64,000 bases of DNA, from the NCBI GenBank assembly GCA_940671915.1, contig CALNVZ010000174.1, positions 22,374,977 through 22,438,976 on the forward strand, read 5' to 3'. This DNA is from Paracentrotus lividus (taxonomy: Eukaryota; Echinodermata; Echinoidea; Camarodonta; Echinidae). The notes beneath the pieces were generated by a model. That model did not search any database. It was not told where the DNA came from and saw only the letters and a program-made list of their open reading frames with translations. Shown in pieces: positions 1 to 51,249 of the stretch (positions are counted from its first letter, which is position 1; the number at the start of each line of letters is the position of its first letter). A program made the position numbers and the translations under genes.

Positions 1-491
1 CAAAGTTTTAAAAAAAATAAAAATAAAAATGACCGAACTAAACTTCTGTGGACAAGCTTTTGCCCAATTTTCTCAACAATTATTATGTGTGAGTGATTGG
101 AAATGCATTTAATGCATGAAAACAATAATAATATGTTTCTTCCTCTCCACTCCCTTTTGAAATCAACATTATTGTGGCCATGGAGCTTTCTCTCAAATGA
201 AAACTAATGGAGTCAGAGGAATCATGAATAAAAACCAAGCTAGATTCTTTTTTTCATTTAAAATGTATACCCTGCATCATTTTAAGTGATATTACAAATA
301 ATTATGATGCATTTTTTATTAATATCTTTTCGAGATTAAACCGTAGATTAATTCAGAAATGTCGACCTTGCATGTCGTTCGGTATATTAAGTGCCTTCGT
401 AATTGTGATGGAAATAATCTATTGCTAACATTTTGAAAGAAATATATGGAATTATGATATGTAAATCTGCAAATAGTGAAGTCAAAAGGAG

Positions 492-525
492 CCTGAGCTT
501 TCGATCCTAGCAGAATCTTCGTCAG
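492..525 (-). ncRNA. Hammerhead-like core, left terminal repeat of the Penelope-like element
   Basis: On the minus strand: CUGACGA, an extra A, stem GAUUC/GGAUC with loop UGCUA, then GAAA, then a possible three-pair stem AGC/GCU and a CUC cleavage-type triplet. Hammerhead ribozymes are known in Penelope-like termini. The extra A and a poor helix I mean activity is doubtful. Confidence 0.45.
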
Positions 526-1122
526 AGACAAAATGACACAGAAAAGTAGCGAACAAACATGGATATAGAGAAAGACAGAAAAAAAAGCTACACCTAAGTG
601 CAAGCCAGGAGAAAGAGAACAAAGGGAACAAAAGGGGGATGTAAAAGGTGTGAAGAAGCCAGCCAATCAAAAAGCAAGAAGAGGAGTGATCAAACAACAA
701 ACTGGAACAAAAGAGAGATGATTAGCTGGGAGAGGGAGGTGAGAGTAAACAAAGAAGGGATTAGAGTGGAGGCTTATGGGACTGAAAAGAGTGAAAGAAG
801 AGAGAAAAAGCCAAAGAAAAGAACACCTAGTATAGACCTGTGTGTTATAGACTTACAAGAAGAAGTAAGGGGGGGAATAAATAAGTGAAACAGGTAAGAG
901 AACAAGGGGAAGACATAAAAAAAACCAAAGAACAAAAGAGAAGTGTGAGCCAAACCTGTAAGGGAGAAAGGAGAAAGAAGAATGGATATGAGAAACAGAA
1001 TATATTAGTAAACAAAAATTAAAAAAAACAAAACAAAAAAAAAAACACCTGCAAATAAACTAAACTATAGGAAAGGGGGGGGGGGAACAGATATCAAGAA
1101 AGAATTGTGAGAAAAAAGGAAG

Positions 1123-1473
1123 TTAGTCATTACCCTCTTGAATGTTGAGACCGTGAGGTTGAATGGTGCGAAGACGTCTCATCCAGAAATTCTCTCTGCT
1201 GATACGGACAGGATCAGGACGGGTACCTAAAAATTCAATGCCCTGTAGAGACATGTCTGAGATGGAGTGGTTAGGAAGGTTGAAATGGTTACCAACTGGG
1301 GTGTCAAGCTTGGTGGTGGTGACAGTGGATCTGTGCCGATAGAAGCGTCTTTTGAGAGTGGTCCTGGTTTCACCTACATACTGCATCTTACAAACTCTTC
1401 CTCCTGGCTTGCCACTTAGGTGTAGCTTTTTTTCTGTCTTTATCCATGTTTGTTCCCTACTTTTCTGTGTCAT
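1123..1473 (-). pseudogene. C-terminal GIY-YIG endonuclease fragment of a Penelope-like element
   Basis: The minus-strand frame contains QYVGETRTTLKRRFYRHR (GIY-YIG-type YVGET with the following Leu/Arg/His helix), PVGNHFN, then RENFWMRRLRTIQPHGLN, the characteristic RExFWIrkLkTl-P-GLN tail of Penelope-type GIY-YIG domains. It ends in a stop after NIQEGND. The first 25 residues come from the inverted terminal repeat rather than the original protein. The reverse transcriptase and the start of the nuclease domain are missing, so it is a dead remnant. Confidence 0.75.
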
Positions 1474-1480
1474 TTTGTCT

Positions 1481-1514
1481 CTGACGAAGATTCTGCTAGG
1501 ATCGAAAGCTCAGG
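1481..1514 (+). ncRNA. Hammerhead-like core, right terminal repeat of the Penelope-like element
   Basis: Inverted copy of the motif at 492-525, now on the + strand (CTGACGAA, stem, GAAAGCTC). It points outward, as expected if the inverted terminal copy formed during insertion of a truncated element. Confidence 0.45.
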
Positions 1515-1544
1515 CTCCTTTTGACTTCAATTTACACCATTAGC

Positions 1545-2134
1545 TCTCCTTTATTGGATAATCAGTTTCAGCAGTTCTTTTATCTTGTATCTGCAAATAA
1601 TGGTAACATGGACTTGAAAATAATCAAATTATAATATTTTTTTGCTAAGATTTTATGAAGTGCCAACAATAAGGAGAATTGCATCATTATATGGGTCGAT
1701 GTCATTTGGAAATAATGCATATTCAATTACTCAACAGCTGATACAAGACTAGAACATCTTTCCCTGAGTGGTGTAAACAAAAATAAATAAATAAATGAAT
1801 AATAAACAAAACGAAAGAAGGCTTAAATTTGCAGGATTTGCAGACAAATTTCTTTTTCAATACCCTTATCTGCTTATTGATCTGAGAGGACCTGCCATTC
1901 CTGAAACGATTGTATTTAATTCTCCTATCACATGTCACCTGAATAAATTGTACATATTAAACTTGCAGATTAAATTTTGTGAGATATTATTTCATCATGG
2001 ACCAGGGGTGAGTGACGTTTGTATCCCCTCCCAATTTGGGAAACTTCGCATTAAACCCATGTCAAGTTAATTTTGATTCATTTTGAATAGGCTGTGCCCG
2101 CTGCTGATATTTTTCAAACTTGCCGGCTGCTGTA
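1545..2134. other. Upstream intergenic DNA, no feature recognised
   Basis: AT-rich unique sequence between the Penelope-like remnant and the C25 tract; the frame at 1795-2070 has no recognisable domain. Confidence 0.4.
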
Positions 2135-2159
2135 CCCCCCCCCCCCCCCCCCCCCCCCC
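2135..2159 (+). repeat. Poly-C tract (25 bases)
   Basis: Uninterrupted C25, the longest of at least nine C or G runs of nine or more bases in the window. Length may be inexact in assembly. Confidence 0.9.
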
Positions 2160-2499
2160 AGCATCTTGAAATCATGGATTCGCCGTTACCGGAGCAAATA
2201 TTTATACTTGTTACTTGCTGCAGTAACCTCAAGATGCTCTTTAAAGTTACATAATTATGACTTATGAACATCATGAAAGTCCGACACAAATTCATTTGTT
2301 AAAGTGCTTGTCTCAGATAACGATGTACTGGTTTAAAGTATTTTCCCATTTCCATTTTAGGTTTGTTTTTGTTTTTATGCTATCAAGAAAACCTGTAAAA
2401 TATATTTTTTTTAAATAAAAGCTGAAAACGAAACCCCGCAATCATCCACCTGTTGTGAAAACCTACGATGAGTACACTATGGGAAACAATAATCTAGGA

Positions 2500-2502
<3 letters not shown>

Positions 2503-2553
<51 letters not shown>

Positions 2554-2580
2554 CGAAAGAAAGAGAGAGAGAGAGAGAGT
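2503..2580 (+). repeat. GA microsatellite
   Basis: (GA)n from 2503 to 2549, then an imperfect continuation interrupted by GGGCGAAAGAAA. Confidence 0.95.
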
Positions 2581-2949
2581 GGGCGGAAAAGAGATAGAGA
2601 AAGAAAGAAAAAAAGAACTAAGTAAAACGGATTCAATACAAGAAAAGATTGAATAGCATTGGAGAGTAAAGGTGCTATAATCGCCGTAAATGTAGAAATA
2701 AACGATCAAACGTTCACGGAAATATACACACTCACACACACCATCCCGCACACACGCTTTCATACACGCATCGTCGAACCGAAAGCAGGTCTTTACAAAG
2801 CGTGTTTTGCCAACCACTGAGGAGCGCCAGAGAGCTGATGAGGATACACAATTCAAACCAAAGGCAGTTGCTATACGAACGGTCATGCGGATACGTCGTT
2901 GCTGACTCTTCCACCGATGCATTGTAATTGTTCTCCATCTGAAAATCAT

Positions 2950-3322
2950 ATCATTAATTTATCATGATTATACTCTCCTGCTGATTTCCATAGTGATGTG
3001 TAATGTTATCGGTGAGGTCAGCTTTCTCTTGTGTCTAGCATTCGAAGATTCGAATCAAACCCATTTTGGTCTGTGATTGTAATTGTTGCACAACCTGCTA
3101 TCTGTTGGAATACTCATCGAATTTTCGTCGGCGCCTCAGGGCATTACAGAGCAGAGACCTGCAGACCAAAGAAAAGGATACTACTCTGTAGGCCTATACC
3201 TCTGTAGCCTATGGCACAATGAGAGAATAATGTGGATAAATACCTTACATCCATTTGGCGACACCGAATTATAATTTAGCCCGGATATGACCCGCTGAGG
3301 ATATCTTGTTTGAACTCATGTC
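2950..3322 (+). promoter_or_regulatory. Presumed 5' UTR and proximal promoter of the globin gene
   Basis: Unique, less AT-rich sequence immediately upstream of the start codon and free of recognisable repeats after the GA array ends near 2580. No clear TATA box is seen. TTCGAAGATTCGAA at 3041-3054 holds one GAA-N2-TTC pair, short of a full heat-shock element. The transcription start is unknown. Confidence 0.35.
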
Positions 3323-43459
<40,137 letters not shown>

Positions 43460-43578
43460 CACTCACAAACTATTCATGTACATTATCACTGTACATACCT
43501 ACATTTTTATTGTATTTTTCCTTTTGATACAAGATGTTTGATATTTTTATCACCTGATGAATCATGTGACACGTGACC

Positions 43579-43732
43579 AATAAATGGATCACTTGATGGG
43601 CATGGGAATCGGTACTACATCAAAATGGAACATTTTCACTGACGATTTAGAGAGTCATATGAAGCGAAAAATCACTTCATGGTCTACTCATTCATGTCAT
43701 TAAGTGTGTGCTGATCGACTACGAAGAATAAA
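43579..43732 (+). terminator. Candidate polyadenylation signals of the globin gene
   Basis: Two canonical AATAAA hexamers lie downstream of the stop: 43579-43584 (120 bp after) and 43727-43732 (268 bp after, followed by a T-rich stretch). Either would give a short 3' UTR. Which one is used cannot be told from sequence. Confidence 0.55.
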
Positions 43733-43739
43733 GAATTTT

Positions 43740-44091
43740 TGATAAATATAACATTTTTCCAACCGAGAAAATTTACGGTCGTGAAAGAACACCGAACCTT
43801 TCGAATTTTCTGCGATTGACAACTGGACCAGAAACGGAAAGCGTGTTTAAAACTGCGCATTAATCGTCATACCGTTACTTGTTACATTCCTTTTACACAC
43901 CGAACAGCGAAATTATATCTTGTGTAGTTGGAGGTTATTACAGAAGAATGTAGTTTTTAATATGCCATAAGTTGGAAAGTGAAGAAAGTTGAAACATTTT
44001 TTTCCCGAATTCGTTAGTTATCCGCAATGCAACATTAATGCTGTCTTTCTTAACGGTAACTATTATGTTCACCATAAAAATATATTTTGTT
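43740..44091. other. Downstream flank of the globin gene
   Basis: Unique AT-rich sequence after the last polyadenylation signal and before the first 3' MITE. Confidence 0.45.
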
Positions 44092-44094
44092 TAA

Positions 44095-44345
44095 TGCGGC
44101 GGTCACAACTCGTCGTAGGCTACGGGGCACGTGCCATCAACGTAGCCTGCGTTGCATGTGCAATGCACGCACAGGTCCTGGGTCAACTTCTGCGATTCCT
44201 GCGTTTCTGTAGTAAGGGTATTGTAAAAACTTCCTGCACGTCGTACATGCATTATACCTGCGAGGTACCTCCGCTGCACGAATTTTCTACGAAATCCATC
44301 GTAGGGAGTTGCACGTCGATGGTACGGCGAGTTGTGACCGCCGCA
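44095..44345. mobile_element. MITE with TAA target duplication
   Basis: Ends TGCGGCGGTCACAACTCG and CGAGTTGTGACCGCCGCA form perfect 18-base inverted repeats, flanked by TAA at 44092-44094 and 44346-44348. A three-base TWA duplication is typical of PIF/Harbinger elements. 251 bp, no coding capacity. It is GC-rich with palindromic TGCATGTGCAATGCACGCAC-type sequence. Confidence 0.85.
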
Positions 44346-44542
44346 TAAACTGGAAAACTACGTTGCAAAAACGTTGAACTTTCGACCTGCAGAAATCTCA
44401 TGAAGTGCTTATAAATGTTAAAAATTCAAATAAATAATAATCAGCTTGATTTTCATTCAAATTTACTTGCTTGGACGTAAAAGGGTTTGAGTGTTTTTAA
44501 TTTTTGCTTAAAAACATCCGTAGAAATTCATTGGGGACTTTA

Positions 44543-44781
44543 TGCTACAGTCACACAGACACTTAGGCCTACGTTGAGTTACGTCCGGTTGCGTCCAAAA
44601 ATTCTTTTCTTTTCTGCGGATCCCCACGGATGCCTACCCGTCATAGTCAGCAGTTCAAATATTGATAATTTAGTCCATACAGTAAAACAAAGAAATACAT
44701 AAGAAATGATAGAAAAGAAGATGAAATAAGATTAAAACAACACAAACGTATCTATACGTAAGTGTCTGTGTGACTGTAGCA
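44543..44781. mobile_element. MITE with TTA target duplication
   Basis: Ends TGCTACAGTCACACAGACACTTA and its inverted mate ending TGTGTGACTGTAGCA, flanked by TTA at 44540-44542 and 44782-44784. 239 bp. Again PIF/Harbinger-like by its TWA duplication, and only 197 bp from the previous one. Confidence 0.85.
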
Positions 44782-44789
44782 TTATAAGT

Positions 44790-45178
44790 TACCGGTAAAA
44801 AAAATTATAATCTCATAATTGTTTGTTCTTTGTTTTCATTAACCGAAATTTGGGATAATCACAAGATATGTTTTATAGAATTATTGAAGATGTAAACCCA
44901 ATTTTAATGCGTGAAGATTGGAAAGTTATAGAATGGAAGATAAATAGCGCAAAATTGTACATGTATTATACAATGTTTATTTGTTTATTTATTTGTTGTG
45001 CTTTTGTAATTTCAAGGAGGTATGCATTCTTGGTAATTTGAATTTGATGTGTTTTATAGCTTGCATTAATACAGGATCATAAAATTTAGGAATAAGGTGT
45101 ATTATTGTATTAACGGTATGATTGATGTATTGTTTTTACCATGCAATCTTGTTTGTTTCTTTTGTTTGTTTTGTTTTG

Positions 45179-45209
<31 letters not shown>

Positions 45210-47040
45210 TGTTTTTGTTTTTTTTTTTTTGGGGGGGAATCGAATACCTATAAGTTAACAATTATGCATATTGTAAAATCAGTGTAATGCAATAGATTGT
45301 AATGGCCGCGAAGCCGCGGGGCTAGGGGCTGAACCCCCCCCCCCCCCTCCCCACCTTTTCAGCAAACGTGTACAAAAACCCGAAAATGACCATAAATTGG
45401 TCATTTTTAGCCTGCAGCCTCCCCCCCCCCCCCCCACACACACCACACACACAAACACACTATCGGCCTCAGCCCCTCAACTTTCAAAAACGTTCCGCGG
45501 CTCCTAGGTGGATCCATAATATTGATGATGTGTATGTGCCAACGAAGATTGTATTTGTAAATCATTGCTTTGGCAATATACAGTTTTAATTTTAAGAAGT
45601 ATACGTCATTAAAGTATACCCCCATAAAAATCACGTAAATCAACAAAAAGGTACTCAAAGTGAAAATATATAATCTAAACAATAAACTACGGGTTTCTTA
45701 TCGTTTAGAGGCCCGGTGCTCGTTGTTGTTGTTGTTTTTTTTTTTTTTTTTTTTTAGGGGGGTGGTATAGGCCTTAACAGAGTTTGCATGTACCATAACT
45801 ATATATTTTTATTAATTTTTGCAGACTTGCAGCAATATGCTCCAAGTTTAACGAAACAATGCAAAATAATGTAATGTATTCATATAATCCTCGAACATCT
45901 TTCATAAGAGAGTTAAATAGGTTGTTACAAGGCAAACATGAACTGTTTACTGAAGGATGTTTCACATAATAATTCTTCGCTATTGATTGATTGAGCTTTG
46001 TTTTGGAATTGCTTCATATTTCGTTATAAAAAAAAGCAGTACAGTTATCGATTTACCCCAAGACAATATTCATAGAATTATTAAAACTATCGACTTGACC
46101 TTATACCATCATGCATGATTATTATCTCCGGTATAAAACTGATATTGACTTTTTGGTATGAATGACACAATTATGGTTTTGATTTTTTAATCGAAATTTG
46201 ACGGGTGTTTTATTGTTATCATGGAATCTTGAAATTTGATGCCACTGGCGTTTTATCAAATCTGTTCTCTTGACAGGGAACCATCATTTAGCGTATAAAA
46301 CATTACACTATCTTTCAGTACAAGTATATTCACAATGCAAAATGTTATTTCTTTCATTATATGAAGACTTAATGTGAGAATCTATTGCGCTTTATACAGC
46401 GTGTGGTATTTGAGATGCTGAATATAACACGTATCTTTGCTATGCAGTCATTAACAATCTTTGCAGAAGTTTTTATAGGAAAATGTAGCCTGCTCCTTAC
46501 GATATGAAATACGGAATTAATAGGCTATTGTATATGACACGCAAGACAGTTTTATCGACCAAATATTTCATCATAATGCTAGCGTTTTCATATACGAAGT
46601 TTTCAAACCTCACGATTGAGATAACAATTTATTGAATCTTAACAAGGCTCTTGTCTGCAAATTAATTCTAGCGATTACAATTTTGTTAATGTTGAAAACT
46701 TTGTTGTTGTTATTTTTGTAGAGTACATAATACCGGTCTAAGTCTTTGTTGCTGCGTTTTCACCATGGCATACACAAACAAAATTTTTAATGGTAATTGC
46801 TTTGTGCTGTATATTAAGTGCAGTTTAATACGGTCCACTACGAGACAATTGTTATATACTATTGAAAGTAATTAATGGAAGGTTTTTGTCTAGCATTACT
46901 ACTGGTGGCCATGACAATAGCAATGAATAATCCAAGCTTAGCTGCTCGCTCATTTATCGAGCGCCATCTTTTGTCCGTACATACATCACGTTTTTCCCTC
47001 AAAACGAAGCCAATCCAGCTTTTCAAGTCCAAAATTTTCC
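44790..47040. other. Downstream intergenic DNA
   Basis: Contains (TTTTG)n at 45160-45220. C tracts at about 45336-45347 and 45421-45435 lie within a GC-rich inverted repeat whose ends are near GCCGCGGGGCTAGG (45313) and CCGCGGCTCCTAGG (45496). A poly-T lies at 45737-45755. No gene. Confidence 0.5.
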
Positions 47041-47044
47041 AATA

Positions 47045-47250
47045 GTGGCAGATCCAGAAGGGCGTAACATGCAGGCGTGTACTGCCATTTAAAAAAATAT
47101 TTTAATGTCTTATCTATTAATTCATTTGGGGGAACCACTCACTGACTGTAAATGTAAATGACCGAGATATTCTCATTTGCTGCCCCCTCCCTATTTTTCC
47201 CATTCTCGCGGCTGTTCTCCCCCCCCCCCCCTTTTTTTTTTATTTTTTTT
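47045..47250. mobile_element. Degenerate G/C-tract repeat
   Basis: GTGGCAGATCCAGAAGGGCG start and GGAACCACTCACTGACTG; the latter is the inverse of CAGTCAATGAGTGGTTTTC at 59910. A C-rich/T-rich tract closes it near 47220-47250. Same dispersed family as 59805. Confidence 0.5.
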
Positions 47251-47254
47251 TATT

Positions 47255-48779
47255 TTTAATCCTGGATAACCAACTACCATAACAACTTACATGACGTAAG
47301 GATGACCTGGCTTATTATATTTTATAAACCCAATAATAGATGAGAATAGAATCCTTTATTTTTATATCATTTTACAATTCATCTCAAATAATATACATTT
47401 AGAATACAAAAATAGGTTTATATACTATTGGTAAATTATCAGTATACATGTTCCTTATTAAAATGATTATAATGGAATGGGTGCGAATCCCTTACTGTTT
47501 AGTATGGCATCTTGTTTGTTTTTGTTCTTGTTTTTACAGAATGAGTACAATAATACGAACCTATATGATTTGCCATTAAATGTGATATGAGGGAATTTAA
47601 AATTTACCAAATCATTATAAAAAAGGCCCATAGAGACATTACCAAATTTCATAGTCAGCAATTGAAAATAAGTAAATATGTCGTTAAGTGAGTTTTTATC
47701 TTATTTAAAGTTATTTTATATGGAGTAGCGGTGTAGTATAGGTATAGTTGAAAATATTTAACCATTTGACATGTTATCGAAAATTTAAACGTTTGCTTTA
47801 TTTATAAAAAAAAAAGTTCTCATGTATAATGGATTTGTTTTCTTATTTTATAGGGCACAAAGAGATGAGTAGACTAATTTAACTTTGCATGATATGCATA
47901 TTAAAGTATGGATCTTCCAAGAATTTCTGGAATATACAATCCATATTGCATGTGTGTGTTGATGCTTTGTCGGATAAATCTATGGCAAGCTTTTGGGGTC
48001 ATTTTCGATTAAGAGATGCATATGGCATTCGAATACACTTCTCCCATTATATAATATTAGTTAAATTAGTTTTTATTATTTTGTATACTTCAGTCATATC
48101 AGCATATTAGGGGTCATATATATAAATGTGCTATCACAATAGACATACTGCTGACTTATGTAAAATATTAAATGTATAGATATTGAATATTTTTCTTCTA
48201 GAAACATCACCTATGTATTGAACCGTTTTACTCTCATGACTCCTTCCACTAAAAGGGTGTGAGTTACTTTTTCTGTCCGTTATATTTAAATCCATTTTAC
48301 TTTCATTGTCATTACCTAACTTTTCTTCCTATTATCACAATTTTAACATGTAAATAGCAAATATATCTGTATATGACTTGCAAATGTACAAAACTTTTTT
48401 GTATATACAAAGTAACACTGTACGATTATACGATATGTTTGTTTAAGATAAAAACAAAATGAAAACGATTAGATTGTACGTTTATTAACATTTTTATTGT
48501 TTCAGTCTGGGTTTTTTTTTTCTCTCTCTCTCTGAAAAATTATTGATCACATCTATGCAATAATATTTATGACTTAATAAAATGTATAGAAAATGTTACA
48601 ATTTATTACAAAACTAGTAATAATGAGCGATAGACACAAATACGACCAACACGTTGAAGAGGAGAGATAGATTGAAAATGCAATACTAACATACAATGAG
48701 AAACGGCAGTGCCGCCGTGAAAAGAAAAGTGGAATCACATAGAGCACATAGAACATAAGAGAGGCAAATGATAATGGGT

Positions 48780-48810
<31 letters not shown>

Positions 48811-48838
48811 TAAAGAGAGAGAGGCTGCAAACGATTTA
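47255..48838. other. Intergenic DNA, no feature recognised
   Basis: AT-rich with a GA array at 48786-48824. Short frames carry no recognisable domain. Confidence 0.45.
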
Positions 48839-48937
48839 GGCCGGTATTCTCTAAAGATGACTAAAGTTAGTAGGCATACATATTAATATGTATTTAGTAG
48901 ACCTACTAACTTAAGTCACCCTCCGAGAATACCGGCC
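48839..48937. mobile_element. 99-bp palindromic MITE
   Basis: GGCCGGTATTCTC at the left and GAGAATACCGGCC at the right. The inside also pairs around TACATATTAATATGTA at about 48877-48892, giving a full-length hairpin. Confidence 0.75.
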
Positions 48938-48939
48938 AG

Positions 48940-49826
48940 AATATTTTTAATGGCGTCCTTAATCAAATTTGTAAACTTCAAAATGATTTACAGTGGGGTC
49001 AAATTTAAAAAGAGATACGAGGCAAAGACACAAACAGATTGACAATTTAATGATTTTACATGTATACAAAAAATCTAATTATATTTCATAATGGCTCTGA
49101 ATTTGGATATAAAACGGAATTATATATATATATTTTTAATGTTAATTAGCTTTCTTCTTTTACGAGAATATTATATAATGAAAATGATACTTGTAAACGT
49201 CCTATTTAAAATCATAATAATTCGTTTATGTGTCATAATGATCACATACCGACTCAAACTTTATCTGAGGAAAGTGTCAGATGTCACACACAAGATAGAA
49301 CCTTTAGGGTAATGAAACAACATAAGTGGATGTCTATTGATAGAAAAGAAGACAAACTGCTCTTTTGACTTCTCGTTTCAACTGCAATAAAAAGATGATC
49401 GTTTTGTTGAAAACAGTCCTTTATAATGACAATAACTATTCCAATGTTGGAATGAGAGCGATCAATTTCCGGCGTAAACTGACATTCTTTGTTTGAACTA
49501 CAATGGAAACGTTCTACTCGCGTGTGTTTCTTTGAACATTAATGTAGGCCTACTTTCTTATATTGATTCTTAAAGTAAGTATGGCGTGGTAGCTTTTCAT
49601 ATAACAATCCCCTATAGAGACGACCCACCAGGGGGCAATGTACCTCTACAATGCCCTTATACATCTTAAATCATACTAAGAAAATACAACTTGGATATGA
49701 AAAAAAAAGTTGTAACAACCAGTCCCTTCTTAATCATATTTCATTTTATAGTATCTGCGTAATCTCAAAGTTATCAAATAATCTTAGAATAAGTGAAGTT
49801 TTCCAGATGTCCAAGGAGACCAAAAA
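48940..49826. other. Intergenic DNA, no feature recognised
   Basis: AT-rich with one TAGGCCTA at 49545; no coding or repeat signal. Confidence 0.45.
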
Positions 49827-50186
49827 TAGGGTACATGCAGGTAATATGGGCCACCTAAGCTCATTTGCATAATTTGCTGAAAATTACAAAATGACACGCA
49901 GCCTAATCTTTGTTTATATGAATCAATAACTACTGCTCTAACTTTTATTGTGAAGAAAAACAATTATCACCAACCCAACCCCCTGTCTGCAATATTCAAA
50001 TGTTGACGTCATCACCAAAGTGTCCATATTACCTGTATGTGCAGGTAATATGGGAATATGCATTTAAGGTATGGTTGTTTTTTTTATTTAACTATAATGA
50101 CTCTACTATGTCTGGTATTTGCTTAAAATGTTGAAAATCATTAACTTTAAGATGTCATTTGAAAATATAAGACCCTTCAGTATATA

Positions 50187-50644
50187 CACTGTAACAAAAT
50201 AGGTAACTCGCAAGAAAATGAGTAAACTAATGCTTTACTCCCAACGGAGTAAATTTTGTTTACGCTTAACAGAGCTAGTAAAAAGATAACGCGCAAGAAA
50301 ATGAGTAAACATAATTATGCTTTAGTCCCAACGGAGTAAATTTTGTTTACCCTTAACAGAGTAAAAAGGTAACTCGCAAGAAAATGAGTAAACTAATGCT
50401 TTACTCCCAACGGAGTAAATTTTGTTTACGCTTAACAGAGCTAGTAAAAAGGTAACTCGCAAGAAAATGAGTAAACTAATTGTTTACTCCTTTCGAAGCT
50501 AGGAATGATACATAGATGACTAAAAGTTACTCTTTTCTGAGTAACATTTGGCTCTACTGCATGAGTAATATTTTTTACTCAATTTCACGCGAGTTACCTT
50601 TTTGCTCAGTATTGGGTAAGATTTTACTCATTTTTTTTACAGTG
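50187..50644. mobile_element. CACTGTAA-ended element nested in the GGGTAC element
   Basis: Starts CACTGTAACAAAA and ends TTTTTTTTACAGTG, with TA on both sides. The copy at 60889-61865 lacks it, giving a natural empty site. Contains about 3.4 tandem units of about 80 bp. Confidence 0.85.
50201..50490 (+). repeat. Internal tandem array of about 80-bp units
   Basis: Units start AGGTAACTCGCAAGAAAATG at about 50201, 50367 and 50449, with a variant (AGATAACGCGCAAG) at about 50284. The first and third units look identical over their length; the fourth is partial. Inverted GAGTAAAC/GTTTACTC words recur within each unit. Confidence 0.85.
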
Positions 50645-51249
50645 TACTTTTACTAGATATTCAATTTAATGTATTTTGTATTTTATTTTTTTTTAAATAT
50701 TATTTTCATTATACAAATCAATATACAATAAATTATTTCTATTAATAACATACTGTAAACATTATTTTTTTTTAAATAAATAAATAAATAAATCTTAGCG
50801 AAGAGATTGATGCCTCATCCCAATACCATGTACCAGAATCATTTCCGCCATTGTGGACTGCCCATATTACCTGCACTATTTTAGCTATGTCAGGCAAGCA
50901 TTCAGTGCCACATTGCACCCCTTCATTACAAAAAAAAATTGAACTGTACACCCTATTATGATCAAATGAAGCTATAAGCTTACTAAATATACAAACAATT
51001 GAGGTTACCCCTCAAACACTTTATACACCATCACATTCTGTGAAATATCAAATTTTACATCAGGGTAAAAAGAAATAAATAATAAATTCTCAAAGAAATT
51101 TCGGCATCAGATGCTCTCACGGCGATATATTTTCGTAAACAGTTCATATGAACAACATATGGCGCTCACACCGGGAACCGGTCACGACATGATTTGCTTC
51201 ACGTAGCCCATATTACCTGCTAGCCCATATTACCTGCATGTACCCTACC

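Larger units (their letters stand above)
476..1531 (-). mobile_element. 5'-truncated Penelope-like retroelement with terminal inverted repeats
   Basis: About 125 bp at 476-600 recur inverted at 1408-1531 with few differences, enclosing a C-terminal GIY-YIG endonuclease reading frame (minus strand) and an A/G-rich stretch. Penelope-like elements are known to combine RT with a GIY-YIG domain and to end in direct or inverted pseudo-LTRs. No RT domain remains. Each terminal repeat contains a hammerhead-like core, pointing outward. The copy lies upstream of the globin gene. Confidence 0.7.
49829..51245. mobile_element. GGGTAC-ended DNA element, copy 1, interrupted by a younger element
   Basis: Inverted ends GGGTACATGCAGGTAATATG and its complement, flanked by TA. 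The motif GCAGGTAATATGGG recurs subterminally and internally at about 50027-50058, 50868, 51207 and 51223. Without the nested insert (50187-50644) it is about 957 bp and matches copy 2 at 60889-61865 along its length. Confidence 0.85.

Noticed and set aside
3041-3054. Heat-shock element upstream of the globin gene
   Set aside because: Only one GAA-N2-TTC pair is intact; three alternating units are normally needed.
43989-44348. 119-codon frame downstream of the globin gene
   Set aside because: It runs through the TAA-flanked MITE and stops at its end; no domain is recognisable.
50201-50490. CRISPR-like regular repeats
   Set aside because: Units are contiguous with no spacers, lie inside a MITE, and the genome is eukaryotic.
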